A DNA stretch of 64,000 nt from Mycobacterium sp. 1081908.1 (GTDB taxonomy: Bacteria; Actinomycetota; Actinomycetes; Mycobacteriales; Mycobacteriaceae). Both the position numbers and the translations under genes were made by a program. Positions within the stretch are counted from its first letter, which is position 1; the number at the start of each line of letters is the position of its first letter. The notes beneath the pieces are model-generated. The model was not told the origin of the DNA, ran no database searches, and saw only the letters and a program-made list of their open reading frames with translations. Positions 38,104 to 48,000 of this stretch are shown here, piece after piece. The DNA lies in assembly GCF_001673535.1 (NCBI RefSeq), contig NZ_LZLY01000068.1, forward strand, positions 1-64,000, in the 5' to 3' direction.

Positions 38104-38526
38104 CGTCCCCCCGATCAGGAATGCGCGACGGGCTCGTCATTTAGGCACGTCGTCGCCCGCGCCACCGCTAGCCAACGCCATGACTGTCGAGTTAATTCCT
38201 GCGTGGTGCGCGGCTCCTCGGGGACCGCGCGGCGGCCGCACCGCTCGTCGATCAGTTCGCTGGGCGACGACGCAACGGGACGGTGGGTTACTCGCGCGCG
38301 GACAGCACTAAGCGACTCTCAACAGAGAGATACGCACGACCGAATGGAAGCGTCTTCACAACAAGGGATTTCGTTCTGAGGCGCTGATACCGCCGTCGTG
38401 TCGACCTGCTGCGATAGCGTGGATCGAAGGCGGCTGAATTGTTTCGGAAAATAGTTGATTCGCTGGCGCAACCCTTTGCAGACCTTGCTTGTTGTCACGG
38501 TTTGAAACCAGCACAGATTCAGGGCG
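38104..38526. other. upstream region of mmpS, no gene
   Basis: About 420 bp with no credible gene or RNA, in front of the mmpS-mmpL pair and a small zinc-type gene on the other strand. It should hold both promoters. I see no strong palindrome. Confidence 0.5.
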
Positions 38527-38766
38527 ATGGCGCGTACGCTGACCAACATGGCTACCAAGGTCAAGGTCAAGACCTGCGTACATTGCGGCCATACGTTCGA
38601 TCCGACCGACCGACGGCGTGACTTGTCCGATCCGGACTGGCTCCCGGATGCGTCAGCCTATTGTTCGCATGAATGCAGTGACCGGTTCCATTGCGATATG
38701 GCACATTGTTGCTCGACCCACGTGAAAGCGAAGGCGAGTCGCAAAGCCGCCAAGGCCGCACGTTAA
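38527..38766 (+). CDS. small zinc-ribbon-like protein
   Basis: This 79-residue frame opens with ATG 38527; an in-frame ATG 38548 is an alternative. It contains CVHCGHTFD, a second cluster YCSHECSDRFHCDMAHCC, and a lysine/alanine-rich C-terminus. The paired Cys-x-x-Cys groups suggest a structural zinc site and the basic tail suggests nucleic acid binding. I do not recognise a named family. It has no clear operon partner. Confidence 0.55.
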   Translation: MARTLTNMATKVKVKTCVHCGHTFDPTDRRRDLSDPDWLPDASAYCSHECSDRFHCDMAHCCSTHVKAKASRKAAKAAR

Positions 38767-38816
38767 TCCGCGCTTCCATCGGATCAACCGACTCGTCGAT
38801 GCGGCGACGGGCGAGT

Positions 38817-39044
38817 TCAGCGGTCCCTGACCCTGCGCACCACGACGATCACCACGACCGACGAGATCCCCACCAGCGACGCGATCACCACGGGCTTCTT
38901 CACGAATTCGACCGCCCGGGCCTTGAGATCATCGGCGAGGCGGCGAGGGTTGGCGCGCTCGGCGAGCGAATCGACGGTGGCCGCCAGCTGATCGCGGGCG
39001 ACGTCGATGTCCCGCTTGATGGCCTCGGGGTCCCGGTCCGCCAC
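38817..39044 (-). CDS. DUF3618 membrane protein (Rv2520c type)
   Basis: The GTG at 39044, preceded by GGAGGA, gives 75 residues, the length of Rv2520c; an upstream TTG at 39059 is less likely. The cytoplasmic part has the DUF3618 pattern (IKRDIDVARDQLAATVDSLAERANPRRLADD). A single C-terminal helix (VVIASLVGISSVVVIVVV) follows, with basic residues after it. DUF3618 proteins are widespread in actinobacteria; their role is unknown. It is divergent from bcp. Confidence 0.85.
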   Translation of the reverse strand: MADRDPEAIKRDIDVARDQLAATVDSLAERANPRRLADDLKARAVEFVKKPVVIASLVGISSVVVIVVVRRVRDR

Positions 39045-39138
39045 GTGTCTGTCCTCCAAGTCCGCCTATGCACCTGAGGCACTACCCTAGATCAGCCGGC
39101 CATAACCCCGACGCGGCGGTGAACAGAAAGGACCCACG

Positions 39139-39612
39139 TTGACCGAGACCACGCGGCTCGCGCCCGGCGACAAGGCGCCCGCATTCAGCCTCCCGGATGC
39201 CGACGGCAGCAAGGTGTCACTGGCGGACTACAAGGGGCGCCGCGTCGTCGTGTACTTCTACCCGGCCGCGTCCACACCGGGATGCACCAAGCAGGCCTGC
39301 GATTTTCGTGACAACCTGCGCGATCTCAACGAGGCCGGCGTCGACGTGCTGGGTATCTCCCCCGACAAGCCGGAGAAGCTGGCGAAGTTCCGCGACGCCG
39401 AGAAGCTGACGTTCCCGCTGCTGTCCGACCCCGACCGCAAGGTGCTGACGGCCTGGGGCGCCTACGGCGAGAAGCAGATGTACGGCAAGACGGTCACGGG
39501 CGTGATCCGCTCGACCTTCCTGGTCGACGAGAAGGGCAAGATCGAGGTCGCGCAGTACAACGTCAAGGCCACCGGCCACGTCGCGAAACTTCGCCGCGAC
39601 TTGTCGATCTAG
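39139..39612 (+). CDS. bcp: thioredoxin-dependent peroxiredoxin (bacterioferritin comigratory protein)
   Basis: A TTG at 39139 behind AAAGGA gives 157 residues, matching Rv2521. The peroxiredoxin fold is seen with VVVYFYPAASTPGCTKQACDF, where the first cysteine is peroxidatic and the second, five residues on, can act as resolving cysteine. It reduces peroxides using thioredoxin in the cytoplasm. It follows the divergent DUF3618 gene and stands alone otherwise. Confidence 0.92.
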   Translation: MTETTRLAPGDKAPAFSLPDADGSKVSLADYKGRRVVVYFYPAASTPGCTKQACDFRDNLRDLNEAGVDVLGISPDKPEKLAKFRDAEKLTFPLLSDPDRKVLTAWGAYGEKQMYGKTVTGVIRSTFLVDEKGKIEVAQYNVKATGHVAKLRRDLSI

Positions 39613-39680
39613 CGGCGATACAAGAATCCCGCAAGGGGCTCGCGGCACACTGACGGCACGGTTCTAGGAAAGGACCCGCC

Positions 39681-40211
39681 ATGAACACTGACGACGACCC
39701 CGAGCGCTACATCCGCGACCTGGAGCGCGGCGTCAGCCAAACGCCGGGGACGCCGCAGCCGTTCGGCACACCGTCCGACGCAAGTGGTGCGCCCGGGGAG
39801 ATCTCGCGGCGGCGGTTGCCACGCGTGGCCAACTTAGCGATTAACCCGCGACGAAGAACGGTATTGATTCTTGCCGTCGCGGCCACGCTCGCGCTCGCCG
39901 CTTTCTTGGCGAATCACTACGGCAAGACCACCGTGCAGGGACACCTCATCATGATCAACGGGGGCGCGAAAGACACCATCGACTGCAACAACGGAAACCT
40001 CGAACTCGACGGCGACAACAACACATACACCGTCACCGGCCACTGTCTGCGGCTCGACATCCGGGGTAGCGCAAACAAAGTCACCGTCGACAGCGCCGAC
40101 ACCATCGGCGTCATCGGCGACGACAACGCGGTGATCTACCACTCGGGCGCGCCGACAATCAACAAGACGGGAAACAACAACATCGTCTCGGAGCGGCTGA
40201 GCAACCGTTGA
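39681..40211 (+). CDS. DUF3060 membrane-anchored protein
   Basis: This 176-residue protein follows bcp by 68 bp behind AGGAAAGGA. A disordered N-terminal part leads to a membrane helix (about 58-78: TVLILAVAATLALAAFLA). The rest is the DUF3060 repeat domain: short strands such as GGAKDTIDCNNGNLELDGD and NKVTVDSADTIGVIGDDN, which form a parallel beta-helix-like stack. DUF3060 proteins are exported mycobacterial proteins of unknown function. It is convergent with the peptidase gene 4 bp away. Confidence 0.75.
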   Translation: MNTDDDPERYIRDLERGVSQTPGTPQPFGTPSDASGAPGEISRRRLPRVANLAINPRRRTVLILAVAATLALAAFLANHYGKTTVQGHLIMINGGAKDTIDCNNGNLELDGDNNTYTVTGHCLRLDIRGSANKVTVDSADTIGVIGDDNAVIYHSGAPTINKTGNNNIVSERLSNR

Positions 40212-40215
40212 GGGG

Positions 40216-41541
40216 CTAACCCAGGTTGGCCAGCAGCAGCGCCTCGGCGATCGCCGCGCGCTCCAAAACCCCCAGGTGCAGGCTCTCGTTGACGCTGTGC
40301 GCCTGGGTAGCCGGGTCTTCGACCCCGGTGACGAGGATCTTCGCCTGCGGGAACGCGGCGGCGAACTCGGCGATGAACGGGATCGAGCCGCCCATGCCCA
40401 TGTCGATCGGCTCGGTGCCCCAGGCCTGCCGAAAGGCCGCTCGTGCGGCGTCGTACACCGGGCCGCTGGCGTCGATGGCGTAGGGCTCGCCCTTGTCGCC
40501 GCGCGTGACGCTGACCCGCGCCCCCCACGGGGCGTGCCGCTGCAGATGAGAGGTCAACGCGTCCAGGTGCGCCTCGGCGTCGCCGCCGGGCGCTATCCGC
40601 ATGCTGACCTTGGCCCGGGCCCGGGGGATGAGCGTATTCGATGCTGCCGCAACGGGTGTCGTGTCGATGCCGATCACCGTGATCGCCGGCTTGGCCCACA
40701 GCCGCTGGGGCACCGAACCCGAACCGATCTCGGACACGCCCTCGAGCACGCCGGAATCGGCGCGGACCCGCTCGGGCGGATAGTCGGGGTAATTCAGTGA
40801 GCGGATGTCGGTTTCGTGCAGGCCGGGCACGGCGACGTTGCCGTCGTCGTCGTGCAAACTGGCCAGCAGCCGCACCAGGGCGCTCAGCGCGTCGGGAACC
40901 ACGCCGCCCCACAGGCCCGAGTGCAGGCCGTGGTCGAGCGTGGCGATCTCGACCACGCAGTCGACCAGCCCGCGCAGCGAGACCGTGAGCGCCGGGGTGT
41001 CGGTGCTCCAGTTGTCCGAGTCCGCGATGACGATCACGTCGGCGGCCAGCGCGTCGCGGTGGGCGGCGAGCAATCGGCCCAGGGACGGCGAGCCGGATTC
41101 CTCCTCCCCCTCGACGAAGACCGTCACGCCGACCGGCGGGCGGCCCCCATGCGCCCGAAAGGCCGCCAAATGCGTTGCGATACCGGCCTTGTCGTCGGCG
41201 CTGCCGCGCCCGTACAGCCGCCCGTCGCGTTCGGTGGGCTCAAAGGGCGGGGACACCCATTGGCTGTGGTCGCCTTCGGGCTGCACGTCGTGGTGGGCGT
41301 ACAGCAACACGGTGGGCGCTCCGGGCGGCGCCGGATGCCGCGCGATGACGGCCGGTGCCCCATCCTCGCTGACGATCCGCACGTCGCCAAAACCGGCCTG
41401 CGACAACAGGTCCGCCACCGCCCGCGCGCTGCGGTGCACCTCGTCGCGCCGGGCGGGGTCGGCCCACACCGATTCGATGCGCACCAGGTCGTCGAGATCG
41501 CGGCGCACCGACGGCAACACGGCGCGGACGCGCTCCTCCAT
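40216..41541 (-). CDS. M20-family dipeptidase/peptidase (Rv2522c type)
   Basis: The ATG at 41541 gives 441 residues; the true start could be a little upstream, since the M. tuberculosis homologue is longer. M20 metal ligands appear as VLLYAHHDVQPEGD (His, Asp), GRGSADDKAGI (Asp), VEGEEESGS (Glu pair) and ADSDNW; a C-terminal His (ISKHD-type) is not obvious by eye. The dimerisation domain follows (about 190-300). It would cleave dipeptides or acyl-amino acids using two zinc ions. It is 65 bp upstream of acpS in gene order and probably transcribed after it. Confidence 0.85.
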   Translation of the reverse strand: MEERVRAVLPSVRRDLDDLVRIESVWADPARRDEVHRSARAVADLLSQAGFGDVRIVSEDGAPAVIARHPAPPGAPTVLLYAHHDVQPEGDHSQWVSPPFEPTERDGRLYGRGSADDKAGIATHLAAFRAHGGRPPVGVTVFVEGEEESGSPSLGRLLAAHRDALAADVIVIADSDNWSTDTPALTVSLRGLVDCVVEIATLDHGLHSGLWGGVVPDALSALVRLLASLHDDDGNVAVPGLHETDIRSLNYPDYPPERVRADSGVLEGVSEIGSGSVPQRLWAKPAITVIGIDTTPVAAASNTLIPRARAKVSMRIAPGGDAEAHLDALTSHLQRHAPWGARVSVTRGDKGEPYAIDASGPVYDAARAAFRQAWGTEPIDMGMGGSIPFIAEFAAAFPQAKILVTGVEDPATQAHSVNESLHLGVLERAAIAEALLLANLG

Positions 41542-41606
41542 CTCGCGAGCACACAGAAAAGCCCCTTCCTCACGGCGTGTCGCGGCGCTTTTGTGTCTGC
41601 TCGCGC

Positions 41607-41999
41607 TCAAGGAGTCTCCAGGATGGCGACCGCGGCCGCGGTGTCCCCCTCGTGCGTCAGCGACACATGGATCGTCACGTCGGCCAGGTGCTTGGCGATG
41701 TCCCCGGTCAACCGGACCCGGGGCCGGCCCCACATGTCGGTGACCACCTCGATGTCGCGGTGGATGTCCTCTGGCAACACGGGCCGCTGCGCGAACCGCG
41801 ACACCGACCAGGCCTTGATCACCGCCTCCTTCGCCGCCCAGCGGGCCGCCAGGTGACGCGCCGCCGACGAACTCTTGTCCGAGGCATCGCGCCGCTCACC
41901 CGGGGTGAACGTTTCGGAGAATGCCGTTCCCGGTTGGTCGACTTGCTCGGCGAAATCAGGGATGGAGACGAGATCGATCCCCACACCGACAATGCCCAT
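41607..41999 (-). CDS. acpS: holo-[acyl-carrier-protein] synthase
   Basis: The ATG at 41999 gives 130 residues, the length of Rv2523c. It has the AcpS motif VGIGIDL-type start (MGIVGVGIDLVSI, with the Mg-binding Asp), WAAKEAVIKAW (the catalytic Glu/Lys), and HVSLTHEGD. AcpS attaches phosphopantetheine to acyl carrier domains, in particular the ACP domain of the FAS-I encoded immediately upstream. The 28-bp gap from fas indicates co-transcription, as in other mycobacteria. Confidence 0.95.
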   Translation of the reverse strand: MGIVGVGIDLVSIPDFAEQVDQPGTAFSETFTPGERRDASDKSSSAARHLAARWAAKEAVIKAWSVSRFAQRPVLPEDIHRDIEVVTDMWGRPRVRLTGDIAKHLADVTIHVSLTHEGDTAAAVAILETP

Positions 42000-42027
42000 G
42001 GCTGGCCAGGTTAACCGATCGACGACG

Positions 42028-45000
42028 TCACCCGGCAGGCACCTCGTACGCGTCGTCATCACCCAGTCGGGCGGCCGGATTCAGCAGCATCGCCGCCTCC
42101 TGCCGCTTCTCCGGCACGTCATGGTCGAAGCGACGGTCCGGGGGCCGCTGGTACATCGGCGGACCACCGGCGATGGCCGACACCAGCCGGCGCTGGCCGG
42201 CCAGCAAGCGAGCCTCCGCGCGCCGCTGGTAGTCGGCGCGCTGGTCCGCGTCCAGCGCCGCGATGAACGCCTGCGGGTGTACCAGCGCGACGAGCCCGGA
42301 CACGTGGCCGAACCCGAGGCTGGTCAGCATCCCCGCCTTGAGCGGGAACTTCTCCCCGAGCCGCAGCGTGTCTCGCACCCAGACGAAGTGCGCGGAACCC
42401 GCCAGTTCGTCGTCGACGCAGTCCAGGCTGCGGTTGGGCGGGATGACCCCGTCGCGCAGCATCTGGCACAGGCCCATCGTCTGGAAGACCGCGGCGCCGC
42501 CCTTGGCGTGGCCGGTGAGGCTCTTCTGCGACACCACGAACAGCGGGGCGCCCGGCGAGCGGCCCAGCGAGTCGGCCAGCCGCTCGTGCAGCTCGGTCTC
42601 GTTGGGGTCGTTGGCCAGCGTCGACGTGTCGTGCTTGGAGATCACGGCGATGTCGTCGGCGCCGACGCCCAGCTTGGCCAGCGCCCGCGCCAGCGGCGAA
42701 TCCTTGCCGCCGCGGCCCGCGCCCAGCGCACCCAGGCCCGGGGCCGGGATCGAAGTGTGCACGCCGTCGCCGAACGACTGCGCGAACGCGACGACCGCGA
42801 GCACCGGCAGACCCATCTTGAGCGCCAGGTCGCCGCGGGCCAGCAGAATGGTGCCGCCGCCCTGGGCCTCGACGAAGCCCAGCCGGCGCCGGTCGTTGGG
42901 CCGGGAGAACTTCGAGTCGTGGATCCCCCGGCCGCGCATCATGCCGGTGTCCGCGGTAGCCGCCATGTCGCCGAAGCCGATGATGCCCTCGAGCGTCAGG
43001 TCGTCGATGCCACCGGCCACCACCATCTCCGCCTTGCCCAGCCGGATCTTGTCGAGGCCCTCCTCCATCGAGACGGCGGCGGTCGCGCAGGCCGCGACGG
43101 GATGGATCATCGCGCCGTAGCTGCCGATGTAGGACTGAACCACGTGCGCGGCAACGATGTTCGGCAGGACTTCCTGGAAGATGTCGTTCGGCTTGCTGCG
43201 GCCCAACAGGTTTCCGTGGTACATCGTCTGCATCGACGTGCCGCCGCCCATGCCGGTGCCCATCGTGTTGGCCACCATGCTCGGGTGCACATAGCGCATC
43301 ACCTCGGCCGGGCTGAAGCCGGCGCTCAGGAACGCGTCGACGGTGGCCACGATGTTCCAGACCGCCAGGCGGTCAATGGAACTGGCCATGTCGGCGCTGA
43401 GGCCCCACACCGTCGGGTCGAACCCGGTCGGGATCTGCCCGCCGACGACCCGCGACAGCTTGGTCTTCCGCGGTACCCGGATCTCGGTGCCGGCCTTGCG
43501 GATGACCTGCCAGTCGCTGGAGTCGGGAACCGGCCGGATGATCGTGTGCTCCGGGTCGAACTCGACGAAGGCGCGGGCGTCGGACTCCGAGGACACCACG
43601 AACGCGAAGTCCTTGTCCAGGAACACCGACACCAGCAGCGGCGACGCATGGTCGGGGTCGATTGCGCCGTCGTCGACGAACTCACGGATGCCGCATCGCT
43701 CAACCACGATGTCGTGGTAGCGCTCGACCAGCTCGGACTCGTCCACCAGATCGCCGGATTCGGTGTCGTACCAACCGGGTTGGGGGTCGTCCTCCCAGCG
43801 GATCAGCCCGGTGGTCCAGGCAAGCTCGAGGACGCCGGCCGCCGACAGCTCGTTGTCGACCTCCATCTCGAAGCGGGTGCGCGACGAGCCGTACGGTCCG
43901 AGCTCGGCGCCGCCGACGATCACCACCAGGTCGGCGGGGTCGACGTCGAGGTCGGCCCATTCCGGTGCCGGTGCCGGCCGGTAGCCGCGCGGCGGCGACG
44001 GCAGCGCGCGAATGCTTCCCTCGGCGGCGTCATCGTCGTCGTGGGCGGCCTCGGCTGACATCTCCTCGCGCGCCTTGGCGGCCAGTTCGGCCATGTCGAG
44101 GTCGGCGTCGGCGAGCCCGCCGGTCAGGTCGGCCTCGATCGGCTTGCTGGCCGCGGCCACCTTGGACTCCACGTCGCACAGGCTCAACAGCATCGCGGCC
44201 ATTTCGTCGGTCGAGTACGTGGTGACACCGGCCTCCTCGACGGCGCTGACGATCGCGTCGTTGTGGCCCATCAGGCCGGTGCCGCGGGTCCAGCCAATCA
44301 GGGCGTGCGCCAGGCTGACTCGGGCCGCCCACGACGACTCGGCGTGCCAGCGGCTCACCAGAGCGTCCAGCGCCGACTTGGCCTCACCGTAGGCGCCGTC
44401 GCCGCCGAACATGCCGCGGTTGGGCGAGCCCGGCAGGACCACGTGCAGGCGCGACGCGATGTCGCGCTCGGCGCCGATCTTCGACAGGCCGCCGATCAAC
44501 CGCTGCACGGCCCACAGCAGCACCTTCATCTCCATCTCGGAGCGCGAGCCGGCCTCGGACAGGTCGCCGGCGACGCGTGGAGCCGCGAACGGGAACAGCA
44601 GCGTCGGGGTCTGCGCGTCCTTGATGTGAATCGATTGCGGCCCAAGGCTTTCGGACTGCTCGGTGCCGACCCACTCGACCAGGGCGTCGATATCGGAGTA
44701 GGACGCCATGTTGGCCGCCACCACCCACAGCGCGGCACCGTAGCGGGCGTGGTCGCGGTAGAGCCCGCGGTAGAACGCCAGCCGCTCGTCGTCGAGCTTG
44801 GATGTCGTCGCGATGACGGTGGCACCACCGTCGAGCAGTCGCGCGACCACCGACGCCGCGATCGAGCCCTTGGAGGCGCCCGTCACCACGGCGACCTCGC
44901 TGCTGGACGGGCCCGGCAGCGGGTTCTCGGCGCCGGCGGCGATGCGGCCGTACAGCGACGCGTGGATCTGGCGGCCGGCGGCCAGCGACTTGCCCTGCCA

Positions 45001-48000
45001 CCAGGTGGCCTGGGTGGCGACGACGTGGCCGGCGCCCTCGAACCGCTCGGACAGCCGCACCCAGTCGGCGTCGATGTCGCCCTCGTCGGTCAGCCAAAGC
45101 TTGACCAGGTCCTCGCGGGCGCTGGCCCAGCGGTCGTCGAACACGACTGCCTTCTTGGCGTCGAAAACCGGAGCCACCAAACGCGGCCAGTCCGCGCCCA
45201 ATTCGGCGGTGACCAAGTCGATGAGCTCGGCATCGGTGGCCGCCGGCGACACGCCGACCGGGTCGTCGAGGCCCAGCTGGCCCAGCACCAGGCGCGCCGC
45301 CGAGGCCAGCACGCCGTCGCGGCCGGTGATCTGGTCGGTGAATTCGCTCAGCGCGGACGCGTCGATGGTCGCGCCGCCACCACCGCCCGCCGACGGCAGC
45401 GTCACGGAAACTCCGTGGCGTGCGGCGACCGAGGTGACCGCCGCGTCGATGACCTTGTCGACGGAGGCGGCATCGGCCAGCGCGCCCTCGTGCAGGTGGC
45501 CCATCGCGCCCCCGCGAATGCTGGTGCCCTCGCGGGTGCCCAGCGCCACTTCCACGGTGACGTGCTTGACCCAGCCGTCGCCGAGCTCCCAGGTCTTCTT
45601 GACCCGATCGGCGATCGCCGCCGGCCGCTTGCCCGACGGTCCCAGAACCGTGCGCAGCTGATCGTTGATCGCGTCGGAAAGCACTGGGCCGTACGGCTTG
45701 TAGGTGCGCGCGAGCTTGGTCACCTGCGAGCGCAGGCCGGCCAGGTCGGCCTCGGCGGCGCCGTCGATGGCCCCCAGGTTCAGCTCCGAACCCAGGTCCA
45801 CCAGCAGCTGGTTACGCCGCGACGACGCGCCGTCGGTGATGGTCTCGATGGAGTCCAGCTGTTCGATCTGGTCGATGCGCATCTTGGCCGACAGCGCGAT
45901 GAGGGCCAGGGTGGCGTCGGCGGCGTCGAAGGTGAGGTCGTCCGGCCGGGCCGCCCCCGAGGGCGCCGTGGGTGCCGAAACCGGTGCGGCTGCGGCCGTT
46001 TCGGGCGCCGCGGCGTCCGCGGTGGCCGTGGCGGAGTCGTCGACCTCGTCCTCGGGCTCCGGCTCCGGGTCGGTGTCGGTGGCGAACAGCACGGCGGCGT
46101 CGCGCTCGGCGTTGAGCACTTCCACTGTGCTGTGCGCGTATTCGGGCAGCTTGAGGGTGTTGGTCGCGAGGCCGGCGACGGTCGGCGCCGACTTCACGCC
46201 GATCTCGACGAACCGCTCCACACCGAGACCGCCCGCGGCCTCCTCGGTGAACAGCAGGTCCTGGGTCTCGATCCAGCGCACCGGGCTGGCGAACTGCCAG
46301 GCCAGCAGCTCGATCAACACCTTGCGGGCCAGCTCGGCCGGCCGCTCACGACGCCAGGTGTCGTAGTCGGCGAGGATTTCGTCGAGCGGCTCGGCGGGCA
46401 CCAAATCCCGGATCTCCTGGACGAAGTCGCGATCCAGCGTGAAGGGTCTCGGCACCAGGTTCGGGATGTAGCGGCCGACGATGATGTCGGGATGCTTGTC
46501 GCGCGGCATGACCCGTTCCAGCGCTCGCCGGAAGTCGGCCACCCCGACCCGCAACACCCGCGAGTGGAACGGCACGTCGATGCCCGGCACCAGGATGAAC
46601 GAGCGCCGCCCACCGCTGAGCTCGCGCCGGCGCTCGACCTCGGCCTCCAGGGCCTCCAGACCGCGCACCGTGCCAGCGATCGCGTACTGGGAGCCGCGCA
46701 GGTTGAAGTTCACGATCTCGAGGAACTCACCGGTGCTCTCGGCGATTCCGGCGACGAACGCCGGAACCTCCTCGTCGGGCAGGTCGATCTGCGAGGGCCG
46801 GATCGCGGCCAGCCGGTAGTTGGAGCGGCCCAGCTCGTCGCGGGGCACGATGTCGTGCATCTTCGACCCGCGGTGAAACACCATCTCCAGCAAGGCTTCC
46901 AGTTCGTAGATGCCCGTCACGCAGGCCAGCGCGGTGTACTCACCGACCGAGTGACCGCACGCGACGGCGCCTTCGACGAAGGCGCCCTGCTCGCGCATCT
47001 CGGCCACCTGCGCGGCGGCCACCGTCGCCATCGCGACCTGGGTGAACTGCGTCAGGTACAGCACCCCCTCGGGGTGGTTGTAGTGCACGCCGCTGGCGAT
47101 GATGCTGGTCGGGTTGTCGCGCACCACATGCAGCACCGAGAAGCCCAGCGTGTCGCGGGTGAACTTGTCCGCGGCGTCCCACACCTTGCGCGCCGCCTTG
47201 GACCGGGCCCGGACCTCCATGCCCATGCCCTTGTGCTGGATGCCCTGGCCGGGGAACGCGTAGACCGTCCTCGGGGAGCCCAGCCGCGCGGTGGCCGACA
47301 TCACCAGGTCCGAACCGACCCGCGCGGCCACTTCCAAAACCTCGGCGCCCTGGTCGATTCCGACGCGATCCACCCGGAAGTCCACCTCGTCGCCGGGGCG
47401 GACCATGCCCAGGAACCGGGCGGTCCAGCCGACCAGCCGAGCGGGCGGGCGGGCCTTCCCGTCGGTGGCGGTCGCCGCGTGCTGCGCCGCGGCCGACAGC
47501 CACATGCCGTGCACGATCGGCGATTCCAGGCCCGCCAGCAGTGCGGCCGCCCGATCGGTGTGGATGGGGTTGTGGTCACCGGACACCACCGCGAACGGGC
47601 GCATGTCGACCGGCGCGGCCAGCGTGACGTCGCGACGGCGACGGCGCGGGGTATCGGTCGCGTTCTCCGAGACCGCGCCGCCGGCCCGGACCGGGTCGGT
47701 GAGCTCGGCCGCACCGGTGCGCCCGAGGATCGCGAAACGCTCGGCGAGCGTGGCGATTACCGCGCCGTCCGCGTCCGAAATGGACACCGAGACCGGGACC
47801 ACCCGGCCCATGTCCGTGTCGACGGCGCGGGAAGCCGTTGCGGTTACCGTCAATTGGGCCCGCTCCGTCGGCAGCTTGCCGACCACGTGGGCGGCGTGGT
47901 CCAGGTGCACCAGGCTCAGCAGGCCCTCCACCACCGGGATGCCGGAATCGGTGGCCGCCGAGCCGATCGCCGCGAAAACGGCGGGCCAGCAAGGGCCGAC

